Below are positions 51,698-63,684 of a stretch of DNA of 64,000 nt, piece by piece (within the stretch, counting starts at the first letter, position 1; each line of letters begins with the position of its first letter). The notes under the pieces are model-generated. The model was not told the origin of the DNA, made no database searches, and saw only the letters and a list, made by a program, of their open reading frames with translations. Source of the stretch: Spirochaetales bacterium (lineage in GTDB: Bacteria; Spirochaetota; Spirochaetia; SZUA-6; JAFGRV01). The position numbers and the translations under genes are program-made. The stretch lies in NCBI GenBank assembly GCA_016930085.1, contig JAFGHO010000107.1, forward strand, positions 1-64,000, given 5' to 3'.

Positions 51698-52132
51698 ATG
51701 GCTAAGAAAAAGGTAAAGGCATTGATTAAACTGCAGGTCCCGGCAGGAAAAGCCACTCCGGCGCCGCCGGTTGGTCCCGCGCTTGGTCCGCACGGAGTGA
51801 GTGCTCCACAGTTCGTTAAGCAGTTTAATGATAAAACGAAAAATATGGAAGAAGGATTGACGATTCCCGTTGTCATCACCGTGTATCAGGATAAATCCTT
51901 CAGTTTCATTACAAAGACTCCGCCCGCGGCAGTCCTTATCAAGAAGGCGTGTAATCTCGAAAAGGGTTCATCGGAACCGAACAAGCAGAAGGTGGCGACA
52001 ATAACCAAAAAACAGCTTCAGGAGATTGCGACAACGAAAATGCCCGATCTGAACGCAACGGGCATGGAAGGCGCCGTCAAGATAATAGCGGGCACGGCAC
52101 GCAGTATGGGTGTTTTGGTGGAGGAAGATTGA
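51698..52132 (+). CDS. rplK: Large ribosomal subunit protein uL11
   Basis: A 144-residue ribosomal protein that binds the GTPase-associated region of 23S rRNA. Diagnostic segments are [50 protein letters not shown] and the C-terminal [25 protein letters not shown]. The 244-base gap before it after nusG may hold the leader where L1 or L11 control acts; no gene is supported there. It ends one base before rplA. Confidence 0.97.
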   Translation: MAKKKVKALIKLQVPAGKATPAPPVGPALGPHGVSAPQFVKQFNDKTKNMEEGLTIPVVITVYQDKSFSFITKTPPAAVLIKKACNLEKGSSEPNKQKVATITKKQLQEIATTKMPDLNATGMEGAVKIIAGTARSMGVLVEED

Positions 52133-52133
52133 C

Positions 52134-52817
52134 ATGAAACGAGGAAAAAAATATCAGGCTGCGGTCAAGGACCATGACCGGAATACACGCTATGGTATCG
52201 AAGAAGCGGTATCGGGTCTTAAAAAATGCGCTTACGCCAAATTCGACGAGACAGTCGAGATCGCCATCAATCTCAATTTGAAAAAAGGGGTTTCGGTCAG
52301 GGATACGGTCGTACTCGAACACCAGTTCGGCAAGGAAAAAAAGATACTGGTATTCGCCAAGGGTGAAAAGGCGGACGAAGCGAAAAAAGCCGGTGCGACA
52401 TATATAGGCGATACGGACCTCATCGAAAAAATCAAGGGTGGATGGATCGATTTCGACGTCGCGATCGCCACCCCGGATATGATGAAGGATGTCGGGAAAC
52501 TCGGTCCGATTCTCGGACGAAGGGGTCTCATGCCGAATCCCAAAACACAGACAGTGACGTTTGATATTAAAGGGGCGATTTCCGAACTCAAAAAGGGACG
52601 TATGGAGTTCAGGGCGGACAAGACCGGGGTCGTTCATCTTCCCGTGGGCAAGGTCTCCATGGAAGACAACAAGATCGTTGAAAATGCAAAGGTTGTCATA
52701 AAAGAAGTGAACAGGAAAAAACCCGCTGATTTGAAAGGGGAGTTTATCAAATCGGTCGCCCTTTCTTCAACGATGGGTCCGGGATTTATGTTGTCGTTCA
52801 AGGAGCTTCTATCCTGA
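52134..52817 (+). CDS. rplA: Large ribosomal subunit protein uL1
   Basis: A 227-residue ribosomal protein of the L1 stalk and, in many bacteria, a translational repressor of its own operon. Signature segments are [32 protein letters not shown] and VDIK-like elements near the middle. The start at 52134 follows GGAGGAAG at 52120-52127, inside the end of rplK. The usual length is about 230. Confidence 0.97.
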   Translation: MKRGKKYQAAVKDHDRNTRYGIEEAVSGLKKCAYAKFDETVEIAINLNLKKGVSVRDTVVLEHQFGKEKKILVFAKGEKADEAKKAGATYIGDTDLIEKIKGGWIDFDVAIATPDMMKDVGKLGPILGRRGLMPNPKTQTVTFDIKGAISELKKGRMEFRADKTGVVHLPVGKVSMEDNKIVENAKVVIKEVNRKKPADLKGEFIKSVALSSTMGPGFMLSFKELLS

Positions 52818-53051
52818 CGGGCCGGCGGCCCGGATCGAAAGATGGACCTGAAACCCGGAAAAGGAAGCGTGGAGTGTTGACACTGCGGATGTACAAAAAG
52901 TATTGCACACCGTGGGGGTAAAAGAACGGTCGGATGATTCAGTTGATCGTCCCGTCATAGAGTGAAATAAAACGGGGATGATGCAAGGCGATACGGTAAG
53001 GCCGCATCCCTGTTTGTTACATACACGCGGGTTGCCGTGAAAGGAGAACTC
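52818..53051 (+). promoter_or_regulatory. rplJ-rplL leader region
   Basis: A 234-base leader between rplA and rplJ. Two hairpins are visible: GGGCCGGCGGCCC right after the rplA stop, and a 9-base-pair stem between ACGGGGATG (near 52973) and CATCCCTGT (near 53004), with GT pairing. Position and length fit the L10 leader, where protein L10 binds to limit its own synthesis; the binding fold was not confirmed. Confidence 0.5.
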
Positions 53052-53597
53052 ATGGGAGAAAAAACACAATGTATTCAACAATATAAGGTTGATGCGGTCA
53101 ATAAACTCAAGCAAGCAATCGAAGGTTCGAAAGATATCGTCTTTACCGATTTCAGGGGGCTGAATGTCGAAAAAATAACGGAACTTCGAACAAAATTATA
53201 TGAACAGGATTCCGTACTCAAAGTCGCCAAAAATAACTTTATAAAGCTGGCCTTTAAATCGTATGACCTTCCCGATATTCAGGATATCATAAAAGGCCCG
53301 ATCGCGCTTGCATTGATCAATCGGGACACGAGCCAGATACTCAAGATACTTTTCGACTATGCGAAGAACGAATCCTTTGCGGTGCGGGGCGGCATCGTCG
53401 ATGGACGTCGTTTTTCACCGGAAAATCTCGAGACACTGTCGAGACTTCCGGGAAAAACACAACTTATCGGAATGTTGATGAGTGCCATGATCGGTCCGGT
53501 GAGAAATCTCCTCTACACCATGAACGGCGTCACTCAGAAACTGGTTCTCACCTTGAAGGCAATTGCCGATAAAAAGGAAGGAGAAAAAGGCGAGTAA
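53052..53597 (+). CDS. rplJ: Large ribosomal subunit protein uL10
   Basis: A 181-residue protein that forms the base of the L7/L12 stalk. The IVFTDFRGLNVEKITELRTKL and VAKNNFIKLAF segments and a C-terminal helix that binds L12 dimers are typical. The start at 53052 is preceded by an AAGGAG site; the in-frame GTG at 53037 is less likely. A gap of 386 bases separates it from rplL, much longer than usual. Confidence 0.95.
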   Translation: MGEKTQCIQQYKVDAVNKLKQAIEGSKDIVFTDFRGLNVEKITELRTKLYEQDSVLKVAKNNFIKLAFKSYDLPDIQDIIKGPIALALINRDTSQILKILFDYAKNESFAVRGGIVDGRRFSPENLETLSRLPGKTQLIGMLMSAMIGPVRNLLYTMNGVTQKLVLTLKAIADKKEGEKGE

Positions 53598-53983
53598 TAG
53601 GGGGGCGGTTCGTAAAAACCGTTAAACCGTACGGAAGCGGGAGTGTTGTCAATAAACACGGGGAACAAAGACGAAAATGTGTTTGTTGTGAAAGCGGGAG
53701 AAGCATCATCCTTCCCCGAGGAGGGGCGGAAAATGCTTACTTTATAAATAATGAAAAAGCGATTATTTTCCGGTGTATTCGGAATCGGGAAGAGTATTCC
53801 GTCCGACGGATAACATGCTTCTTGGTTGTTTATTCCATAACGGGAAGCCGGCGGAAACGGCCGGCTGTCTTTTAGGACGGGGAAAATCAGCCAGTTATCC
53901 GGAGAAAGAATATACATGGCAGGGATACATCGGGATGACATTTAAAACGATAAACTATTTGGTAGAGTGAAGGAGAAATTAGC
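53598..53983. other. Unusually long rplJ-rplL spacer
   Basis: No gene is supported in this 386-base gap. It contains a terminator-like hairpin at 53846-53873 and an AGCAT/ATGCT pair farther left. I see no convincing promoter for rplL, although one would be expected if the hairpin stops transcription. Confidence 0.5.
53846..53873 (+). terminator. Hairpin with T tail inside the rplJ-rplL spacer
   Basis: AGCCGGC (53846-53852) pairs with GCCGGCT (53860-53866), followed by GTCTTTT. It could be an attenuator that sets the ratio of L10 to L7/L12 or a processing site. Confidence 0.6.
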
Positions 53984-54382
53984 ATGGCAGCAATTACGAA
54001 AGAACAGATTCTGGACGCAATCGCAAACATGTCTGTACTCGAGGTTTCGGAACTTGTCAAGGATATGGAAGAGAAATTTAGCGTGACTGCGGCTGCACCT
54101 GTCGCTATGATCGGCGGCATGGACAGCGGACAGCAGGCGGGCGGTGCTCAGGAAGCATCCGAAGAAAAGACCGAATTCACCGTTGTCTTGAAGAGTTGCG
54201 ATGACGGAAAGAAAATTCCGGTCATCAAGGAAGTCAAGGCTATTACCGGACTTGGATTGAAGGATGCGAAAGAACTCGTCGAAGCAGGGAATAAACCTGT
54301 GAAGGAAGACGTTTCGAAAGAGGAAGCTGAAAAAATCAAGGAAAGACTTGTCGCAGCCGGGGGTGTTGTAGAGATTCAGTAG
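53984..54382 (+). CDS. rplL: Large ribosomal subunit protein bL12
   Basis: A 132-residue stalk protein that recruits translation factors. The N-terminal dimer domain reads [14 protein letters not shown], and the flexible hinge is short and Ala/Gly/Gln-rich. The C-terminal domain reads [40 protein letters not shown]. The start has a GAAGGAG site. A tidy hairpin separates it from rpoB. Confidence 0.97.
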   Translation: MAAITKEQILDAIANMSVLEVSELVKDMEEKFSVTAAAPVAMIGGMDSGQQAGGAQEASEEKTEFTVVLKSCDDGKKIPVIKEVKAITGLGLKDAKELVEAGNKPVKEDVSKEEAEKIKERLVAAGGVVEIQ

Positions 54383-54465
54383 ATGAAACATACGACAGAC
54401 ACGAAAGGTTGTGTAGCTGGATAACATTAATGATGATAAATGACTCTTTAAATTTATTACTCGTG

Positions 54466-54495
54466 TGCCACCGGAATACGTATGTCCCGGTGGCA
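54466..54495 (+). promoter_or_regulatory. Hairpin between rplL and rpoB
   Basis: TGCCACCGG (54466-54474) pairs perfectly with CCGGTGGCA (54487-54495) around a 12-base loop. It is followed by an AT-rich run rather than T's. This is the place of the attenuator or RNase III site known between these genes in other bacteria. Confidence 0.5.
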
Positions 54496-54521
54496 ATATA
54501 AATTTAGGAGGGGAGACGATA

Positions 54522-57500
54522 ATGAGCTCTAAAAAGCCTCAAATAATTAAACGAAAATACCTCGGAAAAGAATATAAGGATGTGATGGCTGTTCCCCACC
54601 TCATCGATATTCAACTTTCATCATTCGAACGCTTTATTCAACGGAATAGGTTGTTGGGCGGTGAAACGCCGCTTCGCCAGGGACTGGAAAGTGTTTTTCA
54701 GGACACCTTTCCCATCGAAAGTCCGAACGGAGAACTGGTTCTGGAATATTGCGGCTATTCATTGAATGAGGAAGGGGTCAAATATTCCGAACATGACTGT
54801 AAGGAAAAAGGCCTTACTTTTTCCATTCCTGTAAAGGCGAAGATAAATCTCCTTTTTCTCCAGACCGGAGAGATACGGCAAAAGGAAATTTATATGGGAG
54901 ATATCCCCCTCATGACGGATCGGGGGACCTTTATTATCAATGGTGCGGAAAGGGTCGTCGTCAGCCAGATCCATCGTTCACCGGGTGTCATTTTTTCCCA
55001 TGACAAGGGGATCTTTTCGTCGCGGATCATTCCGTATAAAGGTTCGTGGCTCGAGTTTGAGATAGATCAGAAAAGGGAACTTGTTTATACGAAAATAGAC
55101 AGGAAAAAGAAAATCCTTATCACCATGTTTCTGAGGGCGCTTGGGTTTGATACCAGGGAAAAAATAATCGAGCTTTTCTATAAAATCAAGACGATAAAGC
55201 TTTCGGAATCGCGTGATGAGAAAGAAAAACTCGTCGGTAAGGTCTTTGCCAAGGAAGTATTTCTCGAGCATGAAAACGAGAAAAAAAAGCTTTATCGAGC
55301 GGGCGATAAAATACATCCTCACGATGTCGAAGAGTTGCTGCATCAGGGCATCAAGAAAATCGATATTATCGATTTCGAACATCCGGAATCCCTCCATTCA
55401 ATGATCATTCTCAATTGCTTCGAACGTGAAGAGATGAAGGTGATGAAGGACGATCCCTCAAAGGACGAACCGACGAAAGAAGACGCGATATCTCACGTGT
55501 ATTCGCATATCATGCCCGGCGAACCGATCACAATCGAAAGCGCCGAAAAAGATCTCCAATCGATGTTCTTTTCACCGAGACGATATGATCTCGGCAAGGT
55601 CGGCCGTTATAAACTCAATAAAAAATTCGACTACAAGGATATGGGTGATTCCCATACACTGCGAAAAGAAGACATCATCAATACAGTCAATTACCTTATT
55701 CAGGTATATATCGGTGAAGCGAATGTCGACGATATCGATCATCTGGGAAACAGGCGCGTTCGTTCGGTCGGGGAATTGCTTTCGAATCAACTCAAGACGG
55801 CCTTTGCCCGCATGGAACGAATCGCGAAGGAACGGATGAGTCTCAAGGAAATAGAGACGATCAAACCACAGGATCTTATTTCGATTAAACCGATTGTGAC
55901 CAGCATCAAGGAGTTTTTCGGCTCGAGTCAGCTTTCGCAGTTTATGGACCAGGTCAATCCGCTCTCGGAATTGACGCACAAGCGGCGGTTGAACGCACTC
56001 GGGCCTGGCGGCCTCTCCAGAGACAGGGCGGGGTTTGAGGTAAGAGATGTTCATTATACCCATTACGGGCGCATGTGTCCGATCGAGACGCCTGAAGGAC
56101 CGAATATCGGACTTATCGTTTCACTGGCCAATTATACCCGTGTCAATGAATACGGGTTCCTCGAAAGTCCTTACCGGAAAGTGGTCAACGGAAAGGCGAC
56201 CACAAAGATCGAATACCTTTCCGCAATGGATGAAGAGCGGTATTTTATCGCGCAGGCGAACGCGCCGATAGCAAAAGACGGGACATTTTTGGAGAGTATG
56301 GTACCGGTCCGAAAGGGAGGTGATTATACGACGAGAACGCCCGCTGAAATCGATTATATGGACGTGTCGCCAAAGCAGGTCGTTTCCGTTTCGGCGTCGC
56401 TGATCCCGTTTCTCGAGCATGACGACGCGAACAGGGCGCTCATGGGTTCGAATATGCAGCGCCAGGCCGTTCCTCTTCTCCAGCCCGAACCCCCGCGGGT
56501 CGGAACGGGCATGGAAGGAAAGACGGCATATGATTCCGGGGTCTGTGTGATCGCAAAACGATCGGGGGTGATCACCTATGTCACATCGAAAGAAATTCAG
56601 ATAAAGCCGGATAATGCGGCAAACAACAAGGATATCGACATTTACCGGCTTTTCAAGTTCAAGCGGACCAATCAGGACACCTGTTTCAATCAAAAACCGA
56701 TTGTCAGAAAGGATATTCATGTGGAGGCGGGGGATGTCATCGCGGACGGTCCTGCGACGTCCAATGGCGAACTCGCGCTTGGAAGAAATGTCCTTGTCGC
56801 CTTTATGCCGTGGAACGGATACAATTATGAAGACGCTATACTGATTTCGGAAAATGTCGTCAAGGACGATATCTTTACCTCCATCCATATAAAGGAATTT
56901 TCCGTCGAAGTCCGGGAAACGAAACTCGGCCCTGAAAAGATTACAAGGGATATTCCAAACACGAGTGAACGCTCATTCGACCAGCTTGACGAGGAGGGAA
57001 TAATCAGGGTCGGAGCGAAGGTCACCTCCGGGTTCATTCTGGTCGGCAAGGTGACTCCGAAAAGCGAGACGGATTCGACGCCGGAGTTCAAGCTTCTCAA
57101 CTCCATTTTCGGTGAAAAAGCCAAAGAGGTGCGGGACACCTCCCTGAAAGTTCCCCATGGCGTTGAAGGAACCGTCATCGAAGTCCAGCGATTGAGACGG
57201 ACGGAAGGCGATGATCTTGATCCCGGCGTGATCGAAGTAGTCAAGGTCCTTATCGCGACAAAGAGAAAACTTCAGGAAGGCGACAAGATGGCGGGACGGC
57301 ACGGGAACAAGGGCGTCATCGCCAGGGTGCTTCCAGAAGAAGACATGCCGTTTATGGAGGACGGAACACCGGTCGATCTCGTGCTCAATCCGCTCGGTGT
57401 CCCGTCGAGAATGAATCTCGGACAGATACTCGAAACCGAACTCGGCTGGGCGGCTATGAAACTCGATGAATGGTATGCGACGCCGGTATTCCAGTCAGCG

Positions 57501-58025
57501 ACCAACGAGATGATCGAGAAAAAACTGGAAGAATCACAGCTTCCTAAAAACTCGAAAATCAAGCTTTTTGACGGTCGAACCGGGATACCTTTCGAGAATC
57601 CGGTTAATGTCGGATATCTCTATATGCTGAAACTTCACCACCTTGTTGACGACAAGATTCATGCGCGTTCGACGGGCCCCTATTCGCTGGTAACACAGCA
57701 GCCGCTGGGAGGCAAAGCGCAATTCGGCGGTCAGCGGCTTGGAGAAATGGAGGTGTGGGCCCTTGAAGCCTACGGTGCCGCGAACACCCTTCAGGAACTT
57801 CTTACCATTAAGTCGGATGATATGACGGGGCGTGCCAGGATTTACGAGAGTATTGTCAAGGGAGAGGTTTCCTCTCCGGCCGGCATCCCGGAAAGCTTTA
57901 ATGTCCTCATCCAGGAATTACGAGGACTCGCGCTGGATATCAAGATTTTCGATTCAAGGGGCAAACAGATTCCTCTCACGGAACGGGACGAGGAATTGAT
58001 CAATCAGCAGGGCAGTCACTTTTAG
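54522..58025 (+). CDS. rpoB: DNA-directed RNA polymerase subunit beta
   Basis: A 1167-residue catalytic subunit; the length is close to that of other spirochaetes. The rifampicin cluster reads [20 protein letters not shown] followed by [10 protein letters not shown]. Asn491 (codon 55992-55994) stands where E. coli has Ser531, a change associated with natural rifampicin resistance in spirochaetes, and Val replaces Asn518. [11 protein letters not shown] and the [14 protein letters not shown] end block are intact. The start is set at 54522 by the AGGAGGGG site; an upstream in-frame ATG at 54465 would sit in the hairpin. rpoC follows after 15 bases. Confidence 0.98.
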   Translation: MSSKKPQIIKRKYLGKEYKDVMAVPHLIDIQLSSFERFIQRNRLLGGETPLRQGLESVFQDTFPIESPNGELVLEYCGYSLNEEGVKYSEHDCKEKGLTFSIPVKAKINLLFLQTGEIRQKEIYMGDIPLMTDRGTFIINGAERVVVSQIHRSPGVIFSHDKGIFSSRIIPYKGSWLEFEIDQKRELVYTKIDRKKKILITMFLRALGFDTREKIIELFYKIKTIKLSESRDEKEKLVGKVFAKEVFLEHENEKKKLYRAGDKIHPHDVEELLHQGIKKIDIIDFEHPESLHSMIILNCFEREEMKVMKDDPSKDEPTKEDAISHVYSHIMPGEPITIESAEKDLQSMFFSPRRYDLGKVGRYKLNKKFDYKDMGDSHTLRKEDIINTVNYLIQVYIGEANVDDIDHLGNRRVRSVGELLSNQLKTAFARMERIAKERMSLKEIETIKPQDLISIKPIVTSIKEFFGSSQLSQFMDQVNPLSELTHKRRLNALGPGGLSRDRAGFEVRDVHYTHYGRMCPIETPEGPNIGLIVSLANYTRVNEYGFLESPYRKVVNGKATTKIEYLSAMDEERYFIAQANAPIAKDGTFLESMVPVRKGGDYTTRTPAEIDYMDVSPKQVVSVSASLIPFLEHDDANRALMGSNMQRQAVPLLQPEPPRVGTGMEGKTAYDSGVCVIAKRSGVITYVTSKEIQIKPDNAANNKDIDIYRLFKFKRTNQDTCFNQKPIVRKDIHVEAGDVIADGPATSNGELALGRNVLVAFMPWNGYNYEDAILISENVVKDDIFTSIHIKEFSVEVRETKLGPEKITRDIPNTSERSFDQLDEEGIIRVGAKVTSGFILVGKVTPKSETDSTPEFKLLNSIFGEKAKEVRDTSLKVPHGVEGTVIEVQRLRRTEGDDLDPGVIEVVKVLIATKRKLQEGDKMAGRHGNKGVIARVLPEEDMPFMEDGTPVDLVLNPLGVPSRMNLGQILETELGWAAMKLDEWYATPVFQSATNEMIEKKLEESQLPKNSKIKLFDGRTGIPFENPVNVGYLYMLKLHHLVDDKIHARSTGPYSLVTQQPLGGKAQFGGQRLGEMEVWALEAYGAANTLQELLTIKSDDMTGRARIYESIVKGEVSSPAGIPESFNVLIQELRGLALDIKIFDSRGKQIPLTERDEELINQQGSHF

Positions 58026-58040
58026 GAGGAAAACAAAAGA

Positions 58041-61000
58041 ATGAAAGAAATTCAGGATTTTGATACGATTATGTTAAAACTCGCCTCGCCGGAGCAGATT
58101 CGTGCCTGGTCGTACGGTGAGGTGAAAAAACCTGAAACTATCAACTACCGGACACTCAGACCCGAACGTGACGGTCTTTTCTGTGAGAAAATATTCGGCA
58201 CGACGAAGGAATGGGAATGTTACTGCGGGAAGTTCAAATCCATACGGTACAAGGGTGTCATCTGCGACCGTTGCGGTGTCGAGGTGACCCATTTCAAGGT
58301 AAGGCGGGAACGAATGGGACATATCGAACTCGCATCACCGGTCTCACACATCTGGTATTACCGCTCCGTCCCCTCCCGTATGGGACTTCTGTTGGACCTT
58401 TCTCTCGCCTCATTGCGTTCGATTCTCTATTACGAGAAATATATCGTCATCGATCCGGGCGACACCGATCTGAAAAAGATGGATGTCCTGACTGAAGAAG
58501 ATTACCATGAAGCGAAAGAACGGTACGGTATGGCGTTTATGGCGGGAATCGGCGCCGGCGCGATCAAAATCCTCCTTGAATCGCTGGATCTGGACGGGTT
58601 GTCCCAAGAGCTTCGCAAGGTAATGGTCGAGAAGGGACTCAAAGTCGACAAACGGCTTCTGAAAAGAATCAGTATCGTCGAGAATTTCAGGGATTCAGGC
58701 AACAGACCTGAATGGATGATTCTCGACGTCATCCCCGTTATTCCGCCGGAACTGCGGCCGATGGTACAGCTGGACGGGGGCAGGTTTGCAACGTCGGATT
58801 TAAACGATCTCTACAGACGGGTCATCAACAGGAACAACCGACTCAAGCGTCTACAGGCCCTCAACGCCCCTGATATCATAATAAGGAACGAGAAGAGGAT
58901 GCTTCAGGAGGCGGTTGACGCCCTCTTCGATAATTCGAAAAAGCGTCGCGTTGTCAAAGGGGCCTCGAACAGGCCGCTTAAATCCCTCTCGGATATGCTC
59001 CGCGGAAAGCAGGGAAGATTCAGACAGAACCTTCTGGGCAAGCGCGTTGACTATTCGGGAAGGAGTGTTATCGTCGTCGGTCCGGAATTGAAACTGCATC
59101 AGTGCGGACTTCCGACAAAGATGGCCCTCGAACTCTATAAACCCTTTATCATGAAAAAACTCGTGGAAAAGGATGTTGTCTATAATATCAAGAAGGCAAA
59201 GACCTATGTCGAGCAGGAAACAGCGGAAGTTTATGCGGTACTCGACGAAGTGGTACGGGAACATCCTGTGCTGCTCAACAGGGCGCCGACACTCCACCGG
59301 CTGGGTATTCAGGCCTTCGAGCCCGTATTGATCGAAGGGAAGGCGATCAAGTTGCACCCGCTGGTCTGTCATGCATTTAATGCCGATTTTGACGGCGACC
59401 AGATGGCCGTTCACGTGCCGCTGACGCAGGCCGCGAGGATGGAGTGCTGGACGCTGATTCTTTCTTCCAGAAACCTGCTGGACCCCGCGAACGGCAATCC
59501 AATTACCGTGCCGACGCAGGATATGGTTCTTGGTATTAATTATCTGACGAAAATAAGGAATGGCGCGCAGGGTGAGGGACGGTATTATTCTTCGATCGAA
59601 GAAGTCCTCATGGCTGTCGATTCGAGGGATGTCGATTACCAGGCGCTCGTCAAGGTGCAGATAAAAGGAACATATATGGAGACGACACCGGGAAGGATTA
59701 TTCTGAACGAGGAACTTCCGGAACAGGTCGGTTATATCAATGAAGAGATGAGCGAAAAACAACTTCACACACTCATTTCCGATTGTTATAAACGGTTCGG
59801 CTCATATATTACGGTCCAGATGCTCGATGTTATCAAGGAGATGGGGTTCACCTACGCGACAAAGTTCGGGGCGACGATCGGGATGGAAGACATTGTGGTT
59901 CCGGAAGCAAAAAAAGAGTTGCTGGCAAAGGCGAATGCCCAGGTGGAAGAGATCCAGCGGCAGTATCTCCAGGGGCATATAACAAATGAAGAACGGTACA
60001 ACAGGGTCGTCGAGGTGTGGAGTACGACAAACGAGCTTGTCACCAACGAAATGATGGAGAAACTCAAGACGGACAAGGGCGGGTTCAATCCGGTGTATAT
60101 GATGGCGCATTCGGGCGCGAGGGGGAGCAGAACGCAGATTCGCCAGCTCGCGGGTATGCGCGGTCTTATGGCGAAACCTTCAGGCGACATCATCGAGCTG
60201 CCGATCCGTTCGAACTTCAAGGAAGGGCTTTCGGTCATCGAGTTTTTCATCTCGACGAACGGCGCGCGAAAAGGTCTTGCCGATACGGCGCTTAAAACGG
60301 CCGATGCCGGATACCTGACGAGAAGACTCGTGGATATCGCACAGGATGTGGTCGTCAATGAATTCGACTGCGGGACAATTAATGGTATAGAACGCGCGGC
60401 GATCAAGGACGGTGAGGAAATCGTCGAACAGCTGCGTGACAGAATAGCGGGACGGTTCACACTCGAACGGGTAAAACATCCCATCACGGGTGAAATACTG
60501 GTCGATGTCAACCAGGAGATTACCGATGAACTTGCAGAGAAGATCGATGAGGCGGGTATCGAATCGGTGCGGATCAGAACCGGACTCACCTGCGAGGCAA
60601 AGCACGGCGTGTGCGTCAAGTGTTACGGGAGAAATCTGGCAACCAATAAAACGGTCGATATCGGTGAGGCGGTCGGTATTATCGCAGCCCAATCGATCGG
60701 ACAGCCCGGTACACAGTTGACCATGAGGACTTTTCATATCGGTGGCGCCGCAACTAAAATTACCGAAGAAAACCGAGTGTATTTACGGTATCCGGTATAT
60801 GTCAAACAGATAGACGGAAACAGGGTAAAACTCGAAAACGGGAATATGCTTTTCACCCGGAAAGGCCAGATTATCATCAACCGTATTTTTCAGAATATCG
60901 ATTTGAAACCGAAAGACAAACTCCTTGTCGAAAACGATCAAAAAGTCATCAGGGATCAGCCGATCATCGAACGGAAAAACAAAAAGATACTTTCTTCCGA

Positions 61001-62264
61001 TATTGCCTATGTGATCGTGAAGGGGAATCAGCTTCTTCTGATCGCACAGGATCATAAAATCGATATAAGAAACGGATCCGCGCTCGTGGTGAAAGAGGGA
61101 GATATTGTCGCACCGGAAGAGGCGCTGGCCTTTTTCGATCCGTTCAGCGAACCGATTATTTCCGAGGTCGACGGGCGCGTCAAATTCGAGGATATCATCC
61201 TGGGCACGACGCTGAAAGAGGAGATCAATGAGGAGACGGGAAAGACGGACAAAAAGGTCATGGAGTTTACGCTTGAGACCCTCCAGCCGAGGATTGTCGT
61301 CTATGACAAGTCCGGTGTCGAGGTCGCGACATATTTTCTTCCGGGCGGGGCATATCTGAATATCGAAGACGGCGATACCATAAAAGCGGGAACAATTCTG
61401 GCAAAACTGCTCAAGGAAAGCGTGAAAACACGCGATATTACCGGCGGTCTTCCGCGTGTCGGAGAGCTTTTTGAATCGAGAAGACCAAAGAATCCGGCAG
61501 TTCTGGCACGGATCAGCGGAACTGTCCATTTTAAGGGAATCGTCAAGGGTAAACGCAACGTTGTCGTCATCGATCCTTTTGAAAAGGAATACAAACACCT
61601 TATACCGATGGGAAAACATCTTCTGGTACGTGACGGTGATAAAGTGAAAGCGGGTGAACCGCTTTGTGAGGGAAATATCGATCCGCATGATATCCTTAAT
61701 ATACTCGGGGAAAACGCCCTTCAGAGTTATCTCGTCAATGAAATCCAGGAAGTCTACCGGCTTCAGGGTGTCAATATCAACGATAAACATATCGGTATCA
61801 TAATAAGGCAGATGATGAGAAAAGTGGAGATCATCCATGTCGGGGACACGAACTTCATCTATGGACAGCAGGTTGATAAGCACATGTTTCATGAGGAGAA
61901 CCGAAAGGTCATCAGGGAGGGCGGCCAGCCGGCAATTGCAAGGCCGATGATTCTTGGTATTACAAGGGCATCCCTTAACATCGACAGCTTTATTTCCGCG
62001 GCCTCGTTCCAGGAAACGACGAGGGTACTTACCAATGCGGCAATAGAGGGTTCTATCGATCATCTTCGCGGCTTGAAGGAAAACGTCATTATCGGCCACC
62101 AGATACCGGCCGGAACGGGAATGAAAATTTACAAGAATGTCAAGCTTTTCGATGAAAACATGGAAGACATCGACATCTCCGTAAATAAAATTCTTGAAGA
62201 AAAGAGCAAGGAAAAAGAATTGGGCGCGCTTTCGGAAGAAAGTACCGGATTGACGATATTATAG
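58041..62264 (+). CDS. rpoC: DNA-directed RNA polymerase subunit beta'
   Basis: A 1407-residue catalytic subunit. The N-terminal zinc finger is [20 protein letters not shown]. The active-site [15 protein letters not shown] with its three Asp residues binds the catalytic magnesium. The bridge helix region [23 protein letters not shown] and the second zinc site ([13 protein letters not shown], with an earlier Cys) are present. The trigger loop and the C-terminal helices ([19 protein letters not shown]) are also typical. It overlaps no other gene; long antisense open frames across it are shadows. Confidence 0.98.
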   Translation: MKEIQDFDTIMLKLASPEQIRAWSYGEVKKPETINYRTLRPERDGLFCEKIFGTTKEWECYCGKFKSIRYKGVICDRCGVEVTHFKVRRERMGHIELASPVSHIWYYRSVPSRMGLLLDLSLASLRSILYYEKYIVIDPGDTDLKKMDVLTEEDYHEAKERYGMAFMAGIGAGAIKILLESLDLDGLSQELRKVMVEKGLKVDKRLLKRISIVENFRDSGNRPEWMILDVIPVIPPELRPMVQLDGGRFATSDLNDLYRRVINRNNRLKRLQALNAPDIIIRNEKRMLQEAVDALFDNSKKRRVVKGASNRPLKSLSDMLRGKQGRFRQNLLGKRVDYSGRSVIVVGPELKLHQCGLPTKMALELYKPFIMKKLVEKDVVYNIKKAKTYVEQETAEVYAVLDEVVREHPVLLNRAPTLHRLGIQAFEPVLIEGKAIKLHPLVCHAFNADFDGDQMAVHVPLTQAARMECWTLILSSRNLLDPANGNPITVPTQDMVLGINYLTKIRNGAQGEGRYYSSIEEVLMAVDSRDVDYQALVKVQIKGTYMETTPGRIILNEELPEQVGYINEEMSEKQLHTLISDCYKRFGSYITVQMLDVIKEMGFTYATKFGATIGMEDIVVPEAKKELLAKANAQVEEIQRQYLQGHITNEERYNRVVEVWSTTNELVTNEMMEKLKTDKGGFNPVYMMAHSGARGSRTQIRQLAGMRGLMAKPSGDIIELPIRSNFKEGLSVIEFFISTNGARKGLADTALKTADAGYLTRRLVDIAQDVVVNEFDCGTINGIERAAIKDGEEIVEQLRDRIAGRFTLERVKHPITGEILVDVNQEITDELAEKIDEAGIESVRIRTGLTCEAKHGVCVKCYGRNLATNKTVDIGEAVGIIAAQSIGQPGTQLTMRTFHIGGAATKITEENRVYLRYPVYVKQIDGNRVKLENGNMLFTRKGQIIINRIFQNIDLKPKDKLLVENDQKVIRDQPIIERKNKKILSSDIAYVIVKGNQLLLIAQDHKIDIRNGSALVVKEGDIVAPEEALAFFDPFSEPIISEVDGRVKFEDIILGTTLKEEINEETGKTDKKVMEFTLETLQPRIVVYDKSGVEVATYFLPGGAYLNIEDGDTIKAGTILAKLLKESVKTRDITGGLPRVGELFESRRPKNPAVLARISGTVHFKGIVKGKRNVVVIDPFEKEYKHLIPMGKHLLVRDGDKVKAGEPLCEGNIDPHDILNILGENALQSYLVNEIQEVYRLQGVNINDKHIGIIIRQMMRKVEIIHVGDTNFIYGQQVDKHMFHEENRKVIREGGQPAIARPMILGITRASLNIDSFISAASFQETTRVLTNAAIEGSIDHLRGLKENVIIGHQIPAGTGMKIYKNVKLFDENMEDIDISVNKILEEKSKEKELGALSEESTGLTIL

Positions 62265-62701
62265 ACCGGCCCGATTTCCTGAGGCAATCCATACACTTGT
62301 GAAAGCGTGCGGCGGATGGATCTGAAGATGTAGAGCCGGTTAACGGCGGAGAAAAGGAATCCTTCCCGTTTGAAGACATATAAAATAATCGGAGGTTACC
62401 GGTTGTTTTGCGCAGAAAATACCTGAAGGTTTGCGAAATTTAAGGCAAAAAAGGCGATTCCTGTAAAAAAAAAATAATTACCCCCTTGCCATAATATTAT
62501 AAATATGTTACTTTAAGCCAATGTGATGGAGTCCAGAGGAACTGGATGATGGAAGAGAGCTTCCGTTATTAAAGGGTAGGAGAAAAAGCAAGCTATTGGC
62601 AGAAAAAAGGCAATTCTTTTCATTTTTTTGGAGGGAAAGGATTGACTTTTTTTTATGTAATTGCTAATATCATCTGCTCAAAATAGTTTGAAGGGAGAGG
62701 T
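62265..62701. other. rpoC-rpsL intergenic region with two possible promoters
   Basis: A 437-base spacer with no gene. A first candidate promoter is TTGCCA-17-TACTTT (62486-62514). A stronger TTGACT-17-TAATAT lies at 62642-62670. I see no clear terminator for rpoC, only A/T-rich runs. Confidence 0.55.
62642..62670 (+). promoter_or_regulatory. Sigma-70 promoter of rpsL-rpsG-tuf
   Basis: TTGACT (62642-62647), a 17-base spacer and TAATAT (62665-62670). The leader is about 25 bases and has an AGGGAGAGG ribosome site before rpsL. Confidence 0.8.
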
Positions 62702-63076
62702 ATGCCAACAATAAATCAGCTTGTAAGATTGGGACGAAAAAGGGTCGGTAAAAAGACAAAGTCGCCCGCATTGATGTCCTGTCCGCAGAAACGAGGCGTA
62801 TGTACAAGGGTGATGACAGTAACGCCCAAAAAACCGAACTCTGCCCTTAGAAAAGTCGCGAGAGTAAGACTCACGCATGGCATCGAAGTGACGGCATATA
62901 TTCCGGGAATCGGCCATAACCTTCAGGAACACTCGGTTGTCATGATTCGAGGGGGAAGGGTTAAGGACCTGCCGGGTGTGCGGTATCATATTATCAGGGG
63001 TACCAAGGATACACTCGGTGTCGACGATCGCAAGAAAGCGCGGTCGAAATACGGAACAAAAAAGCCGAAGGCTTAA
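62702..63076 (+). CDS. rpsL: Small ribosomal subunit protein uS12
   Basis: A 124-residue decoding-centre protein. It contains [17 protein letters not shown], with the Lys residues that determine streptomycin response unchanged, and [30 protein letters not shown]. It begins the str-type operon rpsL-rpsG-tuf. Its own promoter lies just upstream. Confidence 0.98.
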   Translation: MPTINQLVRLGRKRVGKKTKSPALMSCPQKRGVCTRVMTVTPKKPNSALRKVARVRLTHGIEVTAYIPGIGHNLQEHSVVMIRGGRVKDLPGVRYHIIRGTKDTLGVDDRKKARSKYGTKKPKA

Positions 63077-63095
63077 GGAGTGTAAGGAGAAAAGA

Positions 63096-63566
63096 ATGCC
63101 GAGAAGAAGGATACCGCCGAAAAGACCGATCGCATCAGATCCCAAGTACGGAAGCGATATGATCGCCAAATTCGTCAATCGTATGATACTGAAGGGAAAA
63201 AAATCGGTCGGCTATCATATTCTCTATGATGCGCTTGAAGAGATTAGCAGCAAAGTGAATAAAAATCCGCTTGAAATTTTTACACAGGCATTGAATAATG
63301 TAAAACCGCTTATCGAGGTGAAATCACGGCGTGTCGGCGGCTCGACATATCAGGTTCCTGTCGAAATTAAAGAGGATAGACAGAATGCCCTTGCAATGAG
63401 ATGGATTATTTCATATTCACGGCAGCGGCACGGTAAATCGATGAGTGAAAAATTACGTGATGAAATACTTGATGCTTTTAATAATACCGGTTCTTCAGTA
63501 AAGAAAAAAGAAGATACACATAAAATGGCGGAAGCGAACAAGGCGTTTGCTCATTACCGCTGGTAA
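63096..63566 (+). CDS. rpsG: Small ribosomal subunit protein uS7
   Basis: A 156-residue head protein that nucleates 30S assembly. It begins [39 protein letters not shown] and has the [17 protein letters not shown] and [17 protein letters not shown]-type end (reads [14 protein letters not shown]). The start at 63096 follows an AAGGAG site 20 bases after rpsL. fusA does not follow directly; tuf is next. Confidence 0.97.
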   Translation: MPRRRIPPKRPIASDPKYGSDMIAKFVNRMILKGKKSVGYHILYDALEEISSKVNKNPLEIFTQALNNVKPLIEVKSRRVGGSTYQVPVEIKEDRQNALAMRWIISYSRQRHGKSMSEKLRDEILDAFNNTGSSVKKKEDTHKMAEANKAFAHYRW

Positions 63567-63684
63567 AAGAAAGCTCAAGAAGGACCAGGGGTTCCCTGGC
63601 AGGTAAAAAAGGAAATAATAACGGTTTCCATCATGAAAGAGATGCCATAAAAGCCGTTATTTTATTTAAATTAAGGAGGATAAA

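Noticed and set aside
51487-51705. GTG-started frame of 72 codons between nusG and rplK
   Set aside because: Very charged composition, no ribosome site, overlaps the rplK start; probably an untranslated leader.
53773-53970. Short frame in the rplJ-rplL spacer
   Set aside because: Runs through a terminator-like hairpin and has no similarity or ribosome site.
58851-62099. Long antisense open frames (305 and 438 codons) opposite rpoC
   Set aside because: They lie fully within the rpoC coding strand, lack ribosome sites and domains, and follow from codon bias on the sense strand.
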